Of a stretch of DNA of 9,941 nucleotides, positions 1 to 7,174 are shown piece by piece. The notes under the pieces are model-generated. The model saw nothing but the letters and a program-made list of their open reading frames with translations, was not told the origin of the DNA and did no database searches. The stretch comes from a bacterium. Its GTDB lineage: Bacteria > Margulisbacteria > Marinamargulisbacteria > SXXA01. Within the stretch, counting starts at the first letter, position 1, and every line of letters starts with the position of its first letter. The position numbers were made by a program, and so were the translations under genes. The stretch is taken from positions 1 through 9,941 of the forward strand of contig CANNCG010000038.1 in assembly GCA_947502965.1 (NCBI GenBank). Direction: 5' to 3'.

Positions 1-1
1 A

Positions 2-139
2 TTTAGAAGCAAGCGTGGCGCTGAACGACATGCTGTTTTGCTCTCCATTATTGAGACCGCAAAAAAACAAGGCCTCAATATTTTGGAAACCATTCAGGCC
101 GCGCTTAATCAGTCACTCCTCTTTGAGGGGGGGCGCTAG
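2..139 (+). CDS. C-terminal fragment of an IS66-like transposase
   Basis: An open frame enters from the left edge and ends at TAG 137-139, giving the last 45 residues of a protein. The piece contains FRSKRGAERHAVLLSIIETA followed by a KKQGLNILETI stretch. The pattern 'S-[KD]-RG-A...A-LLSIIET-K--G' is like the extreme C-terminus of IS66 TnpC-type transposases, after the catalytic DDE core. The IS66-like terminal repeat just downstream supports the assignment. The catalytic residues lie outside the window, so it cannot be said whether the gene is intact. Another DDE transposase family with a similar tail is possible. Confidence 0.6.
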   Translation, partial: FRSKRGAERHAVLLSIIETAKKQGLNILETIQAALNQSLLFEGGR

Positions 140-171
140 ATAGTTACGATTTCTTTAGCTGTCTAGTATGG

Positions 172-189
172 GGTTCATGGAGCGCTTAC
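172..189 (+). repeat. Terminal inverted repeat (right) of the IS66-like element
   Basis: GGTTCATGGAGCGCTTAC lies 33 nt after the transposase stop. Read on the minus strand it starts GTAAGCGC, the usual tip of IS66-family repeats. It marks the junction between the element and the flanking DNA at 189/190. Confidence 0.55.
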
Positions 190-275
190 GCGGCTACGAG
201 GGGCACGCCCGCATCTCTTCTCTAGTTCCGCTTCTCAGCAGACGTCGTCCTGCTGTTCGCCTTCGTGGCACACAA

Positions 276-291
276 CCAGGATTTCAAATCG
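276..291 (+). repeat. Short repeat module CCWGGATTTCAAATCG, left copy
   Basis: CCAGGATTTCAAATCG here matches CCTGGATTTCAAATCG at 8489-8504 in 15 of 16 positions. The core GATTTCAAATC is an almost perfect palindrome about a central C, so its orientation is ambiguous. It lies 146 nt from the other repeat module (437-463), whereas at the right-hand locus the two modules are adjacent. Confidence 0.5.
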
Positions 292-436
292 TGGCGGGAG
301 CCTATTCCTCATAGGTGACTACGCCTGTGGCTGAGGGAGGATCCGGCTTCGCCACGTTCAGGCGGGGAGCATCCTCGCACGGGAGGCTCTGCGACCGCGC
401 ATGGGGCGACACATCTATCTTTGGAAAGGCTTCCGC

Positions 437-463
437 TCCCGGTTTCATTTTGGGATGGGTATA
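437..463 (-). repeat. Dispersed repeat, copy A (TATACCCATCCCAAAATG...)
   Basis: Read on the minus strand this begins TATACCCATCCCAAAATG and continues AAACCGGGA. It matches 8468-8494 on the plus strand in 25 of 27 positions. It sits 61-87 nt downstream of the dnaB stop, in the trailing part of the operon transcript. In one frame both copies encode YTH[PS]KMKPG; one mismatch is silent and the other changes Pro to Ser. Confidence 0.7.
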
Positions 464-523
464 TAGTCGATTCAGCCTTGTGCTAGCCATACTGGGGTCA
501 CTGAACATGATCGAGAGCTACCC

Positions 524-1864
524 CTACTGCGGCATCACATGCATCGGCGCAGCGGGCATAAACTTTGAAATATCCCGCCGAAAAATCATCCCCACATCCC
601 CTGTCGGCCCATTTCTCTGTTTCGCGATGATCAGCTTGGCCACCGAATTTTCTTCTGAATTGTTTTCATAATAGCTATCCCGATGAATGAACATCACCAA
701 GTCCGCCGTTTGTTCTATTTCGCCAGATTCCCGCAAATCGCTCAACTGCGGGCGTTTGTCTTGGCGTTTTTCGACATCACGGCTCAGCTGAGAAAGTGCA
801 ATAATCGGAATTTTTGATTCTTTGGCAAAGGCTTTGACCTCACGTACTATTTCTGAAATTTCTTGGTAACGGTTTTCTACGCGAGATTTCCCAGACCGCA
901 TCAACTGCATATAATCAATCACGATCAACTTCACGTCCGTATCCATCTGCAAGCGCCGGGTCTTTGCACGGAGCTCCAATGGCGAAATACCCGGACTGTC
1001 ATCGATGTACAACGGCGCATCGGCCAAACGCCCAAACGCCTGATTCAAGTCTTTGTATTCATGGTCTTTCAAATTGGCCGTGCGCAAACGCTTGGTGTCC
1101 AGCTTTGCCTCCGCACAGAGCAGACGTATGGCCAGCTGTTCTTTGGGCATTTCGCAGCTAAACACGGCCACCGGCATTTGCTTATTCAAGGCCGCATGGG
1201 CCGCAAAATTAAGGGCCAAGGTTGTTTTTCCCATCGAGGGTCGGGCCGCGAGAATGATCAAATCACCGGCCTGAAACCCCGACGTCAGTTGGTCCAAATC
1301 TTTGAATCCCGTCGGGACGCCCAAGATTTTGTCTTCGCTCTGATAGGTGGACTGCATGGTGTCAAACACCGTATTGAGGACTTCTCGCAAGGGCACAAAA
1401 TCTTCGCGAATGGACTCACGGGTCAAGGCCAAAACAGAGCGCTGGGCCACTTCCAAGGCTTCTTTGGCCTCCTGGGCGTCGTCAAAGCCCATTTTGACCA
1501 TGTCGGATCCCATATCGATGATGCGACGCAACAAGGCTTTTTCGATCACAATGTCGGCATAGCGCTCGGCATTCGACGCCGTTGGGACCGCATCCGCCAA
1601 TTCTGCCAAATACACCCGTCCCCCAATCTCTTCGAGCACCCCATTCTTGCGCAACTCATTGGCCAGTGTCACCAAATCTACCGGTTCGCTACGCTGGTAT
1701 AAGGCCAAAATTGCCTTGTATATATGGGCATGGGCATCCCGATAAAAGTGCTCCGCCTTCACCCGGCCCAACACCACCGCCATCGCCTGTTTGGAGAGCA
1801 TGAGCGCCCCAATCAGGGACTGTTCCGCATCTAAATTCTGAGGGGGTATACGTTCTTTAGCCAT
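524..1864 (-). CDS. dnaB: Replicative DNA helicase DnaB
   Basis: DnaB is the hexameric 5'-3' helicase that unwinds DNA at the replication fork and binds primase. The protein has 446 residues, the usual length. The N-terminal helical domain (about 7-110, starting PPQNLDAEQSLIGALM) is followed by a linker and the RecA-like ATPase core. Walker A is ARPSMGKTT (207-215), the catalytic glutamate is in FSCEMP (E238), Walker B is LIVIDYMQL (313-321), and the arginine finger is in KQRNGPTG (R417). No intein interrupts the core. The start is ATG 1864, giving MAKERIPPQN, with a purine-rich GAGAGGG site about 9 nt upstream; an in-frame ATG at 1915 would add 17 atypical residues. The start overlaps the end of rdgB by 8 nt, so translation is probably coupled. 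It is the last gene of the tight cluster. Finding dnaB here, rather than beside rplI or alr, is uncommon as far as I know. Confidence 0.97.
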   Translation of the reverse strand: MAKERIPPQNLDAEQSLIGALMLSKQAMAVVLGRVKAEHFYRDAHAHIYKAILALYQRSEPVDLVTLANELRKNGVLEEIGGRVYLAELADAVPTASNAERYADIVIEKALLRRIIDMGSDMVKMGFDDAQEAKEALEVAQRSVLALTRESIREDFVPLREVLNTVFDTMQSTYQSEDKILGVPTGFKDLDQLTSGFQAGDLIILAARPSMGKTTLALNFAAHAALNKQMPVAVFSCEMPKEQLAIRLLCAEAKLDTKRLRTANLKDHEYKDLNQAFGRLADAPLYIDDSPGISPLELRAKTRRLQMDTDVKLIVIDYMQLMRSGKSRVENRYQEISEIVREVKAFAKESKIPIIALSQLSRDVEKRQDKRPQLSDLRESGEIEQTADLVMFIHRDSYYENNSEENSVAKLIIAKQRNGPTGDVGMIFRRDISKFMPAAPMHVMPQ

Positions 1865-2507
1865 GGGTAACACCCTCTCTTTCAGCCAATAGGGGTAATA
1901 TTTTGGCCAAGGCACGGTGACGGTGACTCATGAGGTTTTTCGCCGCATCGGAGAGCTCGGCTATCGTCTGTGTCTCGCCTTCAGGAATAAAGATAGGATC
2001 ATAGCCAAACCCATGATCCCCACGCGGGGCCCATGCCAAGGTTCCCTCCAAACGGCCCGACACCACATGCGCATGCCCATCAGAAAAACGAATCGCTATC
2101 GCACAATAAAAATAGGCTCGACGGTCGTCAGCGTCCCCCAATTCCGCCAATAAATTAAGGCATTTTTCCCAAGGTGTCTGTCCGGGATAACGGGCCGAAT
2201 AAATACCAGGACGGCCCCCAAGCGCAGACACACAAACCCCAGAATCATCCGCCAAAAAAATGGCCTCCGCCACCATGGGCAAGGCCATGACTTTTTTGAG
2301 GGCGTTTGCTTCGAAGGTGTCCCCATCTTCTTCGATCTCAGGCAAGGGCTGCACCAGGTCCGTGATACGCCGCACGGTGTACAATGGCGTACTGACGCCG
2401 CATGGCGCATTTTGCAATAGCCCCAAGATGGCCTGTATTTCTTGAACTTTGCCCGCATTTGAGGTCACAACGTAAAGGGGGCACAGCCTGCGCGGGGTAT
2501 CTGTCAT
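1857..2507 (-). CDS. rdgB: Non-canonical purine NTP pyrophosphatase (RdgB/HAM1 family)
   Basis: This cytosolic enzyme hydrolyses dITP, XTP and ITP to monophosphates plus pyrophosphate, so deaminated purines are not built into DNA or RNA. The 216 residues carry the full HAM1 signature: TSNAGK (15-20) for triphosphate binding, EEDGDTFEANALKK (59-72), ADDSGVCVSALGGRPGIYSA (86-105) with the metal and catalytic acidic residues, GRLEG (151-155), GFGYDPIF (166-173) and SHRHRAL (194-200). Length is near the family norm of about 200, with a slightly longer N-terminus. ATG 2507 lies 3 nt after the rsh stop, with only a weak GGA site inside the end of rsh. The gene overlaps dnaB by 8 nt. In E. coli, rdgB mutants depend on recombination repair, so sharing a transcript with recJ is functionally sensible; that link is inference. 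Confidence 0.95.
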   Translation of the reverse strand: MTDTPRRLCPLYVVTSNAGKVQEIQAILGLLQNAPCGVSTPLYTVRRITDLVQPLPEIEEDGDTFEANALKKVMALPMVAEAIFLADDSGVCVSALGGRPGIYSARYPGQTPWEKCLNLLAELGDADDRRAYFYCAIAIRFSDGHAHVVSGRLEGTLAWAPRGDHGFGYDPIFIPEGETQTIAELSDAAKNLMSHRHRALAKILPLLAEREGVTHG

Positions 2508-2510
2508 CGT

Positions 2511-4676
2511 CTAATTCCGTTTCACTGCATAAACATCACCCACTTGGCTGAGCGCAGATTTGAGTTTTTGTAATTGGGCATTGCTGGTCACATTCACGAC
2601 TACCGTCGCACGCATGCGGCCACCTGTTTTATAGGTTTTTGTTTTGACTTCTTCAATGTTAATTTTGTTGTCTGTGATTTTGTGGATAATATCCTGCAAA
2701 ATGCCTATCCTATCAAAGGCCTCCACATGTAAGGTTGCAGAAAAAAGATAACCCACTTCCGCCGCAATCCACTCCACTGCCACCAATCGGCCATGATCGG
2801 CCACCGGCAGACTCAAAACATTTTTACAATCCGCACGGTGAACAGAGACGCCATACCCCACGGTCACATACCCCACAACCGCCTCCCCGGAAACAGGATC
2901 ACAGCATTTGGCCAAACTGGCCATGACGCCCGTCTCACCCATGACCATCACCGGCAGTCCTTTTTGGGGTCGCGTCGGAGGCTTCATGACACTGGGCACT
3001 GCCCGCACTTGCACCTGCACCGTTTTTTGCAACAACCCGGACAAGGCCGTCTCAATGGCGCGTGGACCCAACTCCCCCTCTGCAATTTGCAGATAGAGCT
3101 CTTCCTCGCGTGTGAGATGAAGGGCCGCCAATAGCCGGTCTATCACATCTCGCTGCAATACCTCTTTGGGCAAATATCCCAAAAATACCACCAGCTTCTC
3201 CAGCTTCTCTCGGCCTTTTTCAAGATTCTTTTGCTGACCTTGTTTTTTGAACCACTGCTTGATCTTGGCTTTGGCATGACGGGTATGCACAAACCGGAGC
3301 CAATCCATTTTAGGATAGGGTACCTTTGTCGTCAGGATCTCCAAACGCTCCCCACTTTGCAATACATATCCCAGAGGCACGATCTGGCTATTGATCTTGG
3401 CCCCAACCGTACGATGGCCAATCTCCGTATGAATTTTGTAGGCAAAATCCAAAGGCGTAGACCCTTTGGGCAGCACCTGGACATCCCCTTTGGGGGTAAA
3501 CACAAAGACTTCGTCAATAAACAGGTCCAACTTCAAATTCTGCAAGAAATCACTGGGTGTTGTGCGCTCTTTTTCGGATTCCAATATCTGTCTGAGCCAC
3601 GCAAAATCACCGTCAAAATGGGTACGTGAGGCGCCTTCTTTGTACCGCCAGTGTGCCGCGATCCCAGATTCCGCCACATAATGCATATCCCGGGTTCGTA
3701 TCTGAATCTCAACAGGTTTGCCTTCTGGCCCAATGACCGTCGTATGCAAGGACTGATACATATTGGTTTTGGGCATCGCGATATAGTCCTTGAAACGACC
3801 ACTCAAAGGGCGATACCGCGCATGGACCAGGCCCAAAATCTCATAACATTCCCGTAGTGAGGCCACAATGATCCGAATACCCAAGGTGTCATAAAGTTCG
3901 TCAAAGGACAGATTTTGAGAGGTCAATTTCTTGTAGATACTATAGAAATGCTTCGGTCTACCTGAGATTTTGGCCGGTATTTTAGACTCCCCTTCGATGT
4001 AGGCCTTCAAATCTGCCAACAAGCGATCTACATAGTCTTCGCGATCATCTCGACGGGAGGCTACCATGTTTTTGACACGCTGAAAATCGTCTGGTTGCAG
4101 GTAATAAAACGCCAAATCTTCCAATTCCCATTTTAAAGACCACATGCCCAAACGGTGCGCCAAGGGAGAAAAAATCTCACGGGTTTCTCTGGCAATCGCG
4201 ACCTGTTTGGCCGGCGACATATATTTGAGGGTACGCATATTGTGCAAACGGTCTGCCAATTTAATGATGACCACACGCAGGTCTTTCGCCATCGCCAAAA
4301 ACATTTTGCGAAAATTTTCTGCCTGTTCTTCTTCTTTGGATTGAAAGGAAATACGCCCCAACTTCGTCACACCTTCCACCAGCTGACAAATGTCCGCGCC
4401 AAAGACCTTGGTCATTTGTTCCGGTGTCACGCTACTGTCTTCAATGGTATCATGCAAAAGCGCGGCCGAAACGGTCTGGGGATCCTGCTCCAGCTCCGCC
4501 AAGATATAGGCTACTTCCAAAGGATGCTGAATAAAGGGATCTCCCGACATGCGCACCTGCCCTGCATGGGCTTCTTTTGCAAAGTCATAGGCACGGGCAA
4601 TCAGCTGAACGGAGGCTTCAGACATATACTGACGCGCACAGGTCTGTAATTCCATAAGACTATGGTCCGGTTTCAT
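2511..4676 (-). CDS. rsh: Bifunctional (p)ppGpp synthetase/hydrolase, RelA/SpoT homologue (Rsh)
   Basis: The enzyme makes and degrades the alarmone (p)ppGpp, which drives the stringent response. The 721 residues show the full long-Rsh layout. The HD hydrolase domain (about 25-180) has H51 in HPLEVA, HDTIED (75-80) and KLADRLHNMRTL (139-150), so hydrolysis should be active. The synthetase domain (about 235-345) has GRFKDYIAMPKTNMYQSLHT (293-312) and EIQIRT (323-328). The RFKD form of the synthetase motif is typical of bifunctional enzymes, against ExDD in synthetase-only RelA. TGS lies at about 386-448, the Cys/His-rich region has CC 591-592, H613 and C617, and ACT lies at about 646-720. Start ATG 4676 overlaps the recJ TGA as ATGA, a classic coupling arrangement; an in-frame ATG at 4721 would overlap recJ by 49 nt and add an unusual leader. 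No second Rsh gene is visible in this window. Confidence 0.96.
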   Translation of the reverse strand: MKPDHSLMELQTCARQYMSEASVQLIARAYDFAKEAHAGQVRMSGDPFIQHPLEVAYILAELEQDPQTVSAALLHDTIEDSSVTPEQMTKVFGADICQLVEGVTKLGRISFQSKEEEQAENFRKMFLAMAKDLRVVIIKLADRLHNMRTLKYMSPAKQVAIARETREIFSPLAHRLGMWSLKWELEDLAFYYLQPDDFQRVKNMVASRRDDREDYVDRLLADLKAYIEGESKIPAKISGRPKHFYSIYKKLTSQNLSFDELYDTLGIRIIVASLRECYEILGLVHARYRPLSGRFKDYIAMPKTNMYQSLHTTVIGPEGKPVEIQIRTRDMHYVAESGIAAHWRYKEGASRTHFDGDFAWLRQILESEKERTTPSDFLQNLKLDLFIDEVFVFTPKGDVQVLPKGSTPLDFAYKIHTEIGHRTVGAKINSQIVPLGYVLQSGERLEILTTKVPYPKMDWLRFVHTRHAKAKIKQWFKKQGQQKNLEKGREKLEKLVVFLGYLPKEVLQRDVIDRLLAALHLTREEELYLQIAEGELGPRAIETALSGLLQKTVQVQVRAVPSVMKPPTRPQKGLPVMVMGETGVMASLAKCCDPVSGEAVVGYVTVGYGVSVHRADCKNVLSLPVADHGRLVAVEWIAAEVGYLFSATLHVEAFDRIGILQDIIHKITDNKINIEEVKTKTYKTGGRMRATVVVNVTSNAQLQKLKSALSQVGDVYAVKRN

Positions 4677-6361
4677 CTCACATCCACCAGCTGAAATTGC
4701 GGCAACGCACCCCCGCCCCATGTATTGACTTCCAAGTGAAAGGCCAACTCTGGATTTTTTTGTTGCAAGGCCGGCAGTTTGTGTGCCAACCCAAAGCCAA
4801 TCGCATCCACCACCCTATCCCCTGACATCGTGGAAAAGGTCACTTTCACATGACGGCCTTTCCCTACCAACCGCATATCAATAGGCGTCCATTGGTTGGT
4901 ATAGAAGATGGGTGTAGGATTTGCCGCACCAAAAGGGGCCAACTGCTGCAAGGCCTCCACCAAAGTCAACCCCACATCCATCGGCGACAAGTTCGCGTCA
5001 ATTTGTACAATCGGCGACAAGTTCTCGGGAGACAAGGTTTCCCGTGCATACTGCACCAGCACATGACGGAGTTCGGGAATACGTTCGGACAAAATGCTAA
5101 AACCCGCCGCTTCTTTGTGTCCACCAAACTTGGAAAACAGGTCACGCCCAGCACACAACAAGCGATAGATATCCACCTCCCCACAGGTCCTCGCGGATCC
5201 CCGACCCAATTCCCCCGTGTCTGAGATCATGACCACCGGACGCCCGAATTGCTCGACCAACTTGGAGGCGGCAATACCAATCACCCCGGCATGCCAGGCC
5301 ATGCCGTGTAAGACCAACACGGGGTTTTGGTCTAATTTTTGTTCTTTGATCTGTTTCAGAGATTCATCCAACACCGCTTGGCCGATGGCCTGCCGGTCCA
5401 TATTCATCTGACACAAAGACCGTGCAAGGCTTTCGGACTCCGTGATATCCGTCGTCATCAGCAACTGGGCCCCAAACATGGGGTCGGCCAAACGGCCTGC
5501 CGCATTCAAGCGTGGGGCAATCACAAATCCCACATCTCGGGCAGACACATACCCTCGGTCAAAGTCACTCTCTCTGAGCAGAGCATCTATCCCAGGTCGC
5601 CGCCGCTGGGACAACACCCGTAGCCCTTGGGACACAAAACGCCGATTCTCGCCCACCAACGGGGCCACATCGGCCAAGGTCCCCAACGCCACAAGGTCCA
5701 ACTGGGCATGCAAGGGATAGTCATGTCCGTAGGTCTGGCAATAGGCCTTCATAAACACATAGACCAGGCCTGCCGTACACAACCCATAAAGGCCATGAGT
5801 TTCAGGTAAAACCTTGGGATTTAAAATCCCATGTGCGGGGGGTACAGGATCGGGAATCGTATGGTGATCCAACACCAAAACCTCGGTTTTCCCATTGCTC
5901 ACGATGGCCGTAATTTCAGCGACATTGGTGACCCCACAATCCAGGGTGATCACCATATCAAAGGTCTGCATCCATGCCACCTGCGCCATGGACAACCCGT
6001 ACCCATCTTTGAAACGATGGGGCAGCTTGAAGGCAGGGGTGGCGCCCAAAGAACGCAAAAAAGACACCATCAACGCGGTAGACGTCATGCCATCCACGTC
6101 ATAGTCGGCATACACCAAGATGCGTTTTGAGTACAAGACAGCCTGATGCACAAGAGTCAAAACAGGGATCATAAGCACGTCGGGAAAAACCCCATCCGGA
6201 CGCATTTCAGGATCCAAAAAACAACGCAAATCGGACATCGACGACAAATTGCGATTGAGTAACAGCTGGGCAACCACCGGATGACAGCCCAACCGCTGGC
6301 TAATTTGTGCGGTTAACTCCAGCTGAGCCGGAAAGATTTGCCACCGTCGATCATGCGACAT
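4673..6361 (-). CDS. recJ: Single-stranded-DNA-specific exonuclease RecJ
   Basis: RecJ is a 5'-3' single-strand exonuclease used in recombination, mismatch and base excision repair, and stalled fork processing. The 562 residues match the usual length of about 570. The DHH domain has motif I VYADYDVDG (83-91), motif II TLDCG (139-143), motif III LDHH (164-167) and LGTLADVAPL (226-235), which supply the two-metal aspartates and histidines. PRLNAAGRL (283-291) follows. The DHHA1 domain contains WHAGVIGIAASKL (356-368) and GGHKEAAG (413-420). A C-terminal OB-like DNA-binding domain starts near 450 and includes LAPFGAANPTPIF (474-486). Start ATG 6361 is 5 nt after the accB stop, with no strong Shine-Dalgarno sequence, so coupling to accB is likely. 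The stop is shared with the start of rsh (ATGA). A small internal duplication at 445-458 is noted separately. Confidence 0.96.
   Translation of the reverse strand: MSHDRRWQIFPAQLELTAQISQRLGCHPVVAQLLLNRNLSSMSDLRCFLDPEMRPDGVFPDVLMIPVLTLVHQAVLYSKRILVYADYDVDGMTSTALMVSFLRSLGATPAFKLPHRFKDGYGLSMAQVAWMQTFDMVITLDCGVTNVAEITAIVSNGKTEVLVLDHHTIPDPVPPAHGILNPKVLPETHGLYGLCTAGLVYVFMKAYCQTYGHDYPLHAQLDLVALGTLADVAPLVGENRRFVSQGLRVLSQRRRPGIDALLRESDFDRGYVSARDVGFVIAPRLNAAGRLADPMFGAQLLMTTDITESESLARSLCQMNMDRQAIGQAVLDESLKQIKEQKLDQNPVLVLHGMAWHAGVIGIAASKLVEQFGRPVVMISDTGELGRGSARTCGEVDIYRLLCAGRDLFSKFGGHKEAAGFSILSERIPELRHVLVQYARETLSPENLSPIVQIDANLSPMDVGLTLVEALQQLAPFGAANPTPIFYTNQWTPIDMRLVGKGRHVKVTFSTMSGDRVVDAIGFGLAHKLPALQQKNPELAFHLEVNTWGGGALPQFQLVDVR
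4980..5024. repeat. 15-nt direct repeat inside recJ (30-nt period)
   Basis: ATCGGCGACAAGTTC occurs at 4980-4994 and again at 5010-5024. The period of 30 nt keeps the recJ frame. In RecJ it produces two copies of a short NLSP segment ten residues apart, in the linker between DHHA1 and the OB-like domain. It looks like a small in-frame tandem duplication tolerated in a linker. Confidence 0.75.
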
Positions 6362-6366
6362 AAGGC

Positions 6367-6825
6367 CTAGTCAACACGAATTAAGAAGAGTGCTTGACCG
6401 TACTCTACTGGGGTTGCATTCGCAACGCAGATTTTCTCAACAATCCCAGCGATATCCGATTCAATTTCATTAAACAATTTCATGGCTTCGATAATACAAA
6501 CACCCTGACCGAGATCAATACGGTCGCCCACTTTGACATAAGGCGGAGAACCCACACTGGATGCGGCATAAAAAGTCCCTACCATTTGTGACTTAATAGG
6601 CACCAATTTGGCATCGACCACAGGGGCGTCTGGCGTCTGGGAAACCGGGGCCGCATGGGGGGCCGGCGCTAAAAACTGGGGCTGGTGATAGGCATATCCC
6701 TGAACCACAGCAGCTGGAAGATCTTTTTTGATTTCTACCTTCATATTGTCTACTTCAATACTGAAATGACTAATATTTGCTTCTTCTACCAACTGAACAA
6801 GCCGCTTAATTTCTTTTAAATCCAT
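6367..6825 (-). CDS. accB: Acetyl-CoA carboxylase biotin carboxyl carrier protein (AccB/BCCP)
   Basis: AccB carries the biotin that shuttles carboxyl groups between biotin carboxylase (AccC) and the carboxyltransferase (AccA/AccD), the first committed step of fatty acid synthesis. The 152 residues have the standard build: an N-terminal segment starting MDLKEIKRLVQLVEEANISH, an Ala/Pro-rich flexible linker (about 47-68), and the biotinyl domain (about 75-151) with IEAMKLFNEI, where K116 is the predicted biotinylation site. The start is ATG 6825 because AGGAG (6835-6839) lies 9 nt upstream; the frame stays open to an ATG at 7008, but those residues do not resemble the family. The usual partner accC is not adjacent, which is less common. 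accB heads the tight cluster and has a long leader of its own. Confidence 0.95.
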   Translation of the reverse strand: MDLKEIKRLVQLVEEANISHFSIEVDNMKVEIKKDLPAAVVQGYAYHQPQFLAPAPHAAPVSQTPDAPVVDAKLVPIKSQMVGTFYAASSVGSPPYVKVGDRIDLGQGVCIIEAMKLFNEIESDIAGIVEKICVANATPVEYGQALFLIRVD

Positions 6826-6834
6826 TTTTACGTG

Positions 6835-6839
6835 CTCCT
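6835..6839 (-). promoter_or_regulatory. Ribosome binding site that fixes the accB start
   Basis: AGGAG on the minus strand sits 9 nt before ATG 6825. It selects this start over the in-frame ATG at 7008. It is the clearest Shine-Dalgarno site of the cluster; the downstream genes have weak sites, except dnaB. Confidence 0.7.
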
Positions 6840-6869
6840 GTATCAAATATAAAGAAGTCAAAAATCGCA

Positions 6870-6892
6870 TATACCCATTTGGAACGGGTATA
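6870..6892 (-). repeat. Dispersed repeat, copy C, forming a hairpin before accB
   Basis: On the minus strand this reads TATACCCGTTCCAAATGG followed by GTATA. The first 17 nt match copy B (TATACCCATTCCAAAATG) with one substitution and one missing A. Here the far side has become GGGTATA, so the unit folds as TATACCC/GGGTATA with two more A-T pairs after a mismatch. It ends 44 nt before the accB start. A run ATTTTTGA follows 5 nt after the stem, so weak terminator or attenuator activity is conceivable. Confidence 0.55.
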
Positions 6893-7072
6893 GCGACCAA
6901 CATTATCGTGGGGCGCATTGTAGCGTTGAAACTGCGATGCGTCACGGGATTATCGTTGCGCACTGCAAAAATCCGTCCCATCACCTGACGCCTCTCGATA
7001 AGCGACACCAGATCAAGAAAGATAAGTGGGCAGAGAAATTAAAGGCCCGCGTTTACGTTCTAAGTGCACCCC

Positions 7073-7091
7073 CTGGGATTTTTGATCCCAG
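7073..7091. repeat. Perfect 7-bp hairpin in the accB leader
   Basis: CTGGGAT and ATCCCAG are separated by 5 nt. No T run follows the stem on either strand (on the minus strand the T run precedes it), so it is not a standard intrinsic terminator. It could be an RNA structural element or a protein-binding inverted repeat. Confidence 0.5.
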
Positions 7092-7124
7092 AAAAAGGCA
7101 TAAAACTGAAATAAAGCGATCTGA

Positions 7125-7163
7125 CCAAAACCGCTCAGCGGCCAGGCAGGGGGCGAACTGCCT
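7125..7163 (-). terminator. Possible weak terminator after pyrD
   Basis: Starting 11 nt after the pyrD stop, the minus strand has a stem AGGCAG/CTGCCT with an 8-nt loop (7163-7144), then a compact GC stem CCGC-TGA-GCGG (7141-7131) followed directly by TTTTGG. The stems are short and the T run has only four bases, so termination may be partial. Confidence 0.35.
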
Positions 7164-7174
7164 ATCTTGGAACG

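Larger units (their letters stand above)
1..189 (+). mobile_element. Right end of an IS66-like insertion sequence
   Basis: The window opens inside a transposase reading frame that stops at 137-139. About 33 nt further on is GGTTCATGGAGCGCTTAC (172-189), whose reverse complement begins GTAAGCGC. IS66-family elements typically have terminal repeats beginning GTAAGCG, so this reads as the right terminus. The family makes 8-bp target duplications, so the first 8 bases outside would be 190-197 (GCGGCTAC). The left end lies outside the window, so neither the partner repeat nor the duplication can be checked here. Confidence 0.65.
190..523. other. Region without a convincing gene between IS66-like end and dnaB stop
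   Basis: This 334-nt stretch is more G+C-rich than the operon. Open frames exist (minus 508-302, 68 codons; plus from 315, which runs antisense into dnaB), but neither has a good ribosome binding site and neither encodes a domain I recognise. The minus frame starts 15 nt after the dnaB stop and contains the peptide YTHPKMKPG, which nearly matches YTHSKMKPG encoded in the plus strand at 8468-8494; the shared unit is a nucleotide repeat listed separately. No intrinsic terminator with a T run was found for the dnaB end. The stretch may be a remnant of other mobile DNA or an unrecognised non-coding RNA. Confidence 0.4.
6826..7174 (-). other. Long untranslated leader / intergenic region between pyrD and accB
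   Basis: About 350 nt separate the pyrD stop from the accB start, whereas every later junction in the cluster is 8 nt or less. No protein gene is convincing here. In transcription order it contains two small hairpins just after pyrD (7125-7163), a perfect 7-bp stem CTGGGAT/ATCCCAG (7073-7091), and a 7-bp stem TATACCC/GGGTATA (6870-6892) that includes a copy of the dispersed repeat and is followed by ATTTTTGA. No strong promoter with both hexamers was found. The region could hold the promoter and a leader-based control for accB and its operon. Confidence 0.45.

Noticed and set aside
863..1702. Long plus-strand frame antisense to dnaB (279 codons)
   Set aside because: It is a shadow of dnaB codon usage: no domain, no ribosome binding site, and low-complexity His/Gln/Arg content. 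The other plus-strand frames under recJ, rsh and pyrD were rejected for the same reason.
1865..1915. Upstream start of dnaB at ATG 1915
   Set aside because: It adds 17 atypical residues (PWPKYYPYW...) and a larger overlap with rdgB; ATG 1864 gives a standard DnaB N-terminus with a purine-rich site upstream.
4677..4721. Upstream start of rsh at ATG 4721
   Set aside because: It would overlap recJ by 49 nt with a glycine- and alanine-rich leader not typical of Rsh; the ATGA overlap at 4673-4676 is the more common arrangement.
6826..7008. N-terminal extension of AccB from ATG 7008
   Set aside because: The frame is open, but the added 61 residues do not resemble AccB, and AGGAG sits correctly before ATG 6825.
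7073..7091. Perfect hairpin considered as an intrinsic terminator
   Set aside because: No T run follows the stem on either strand.
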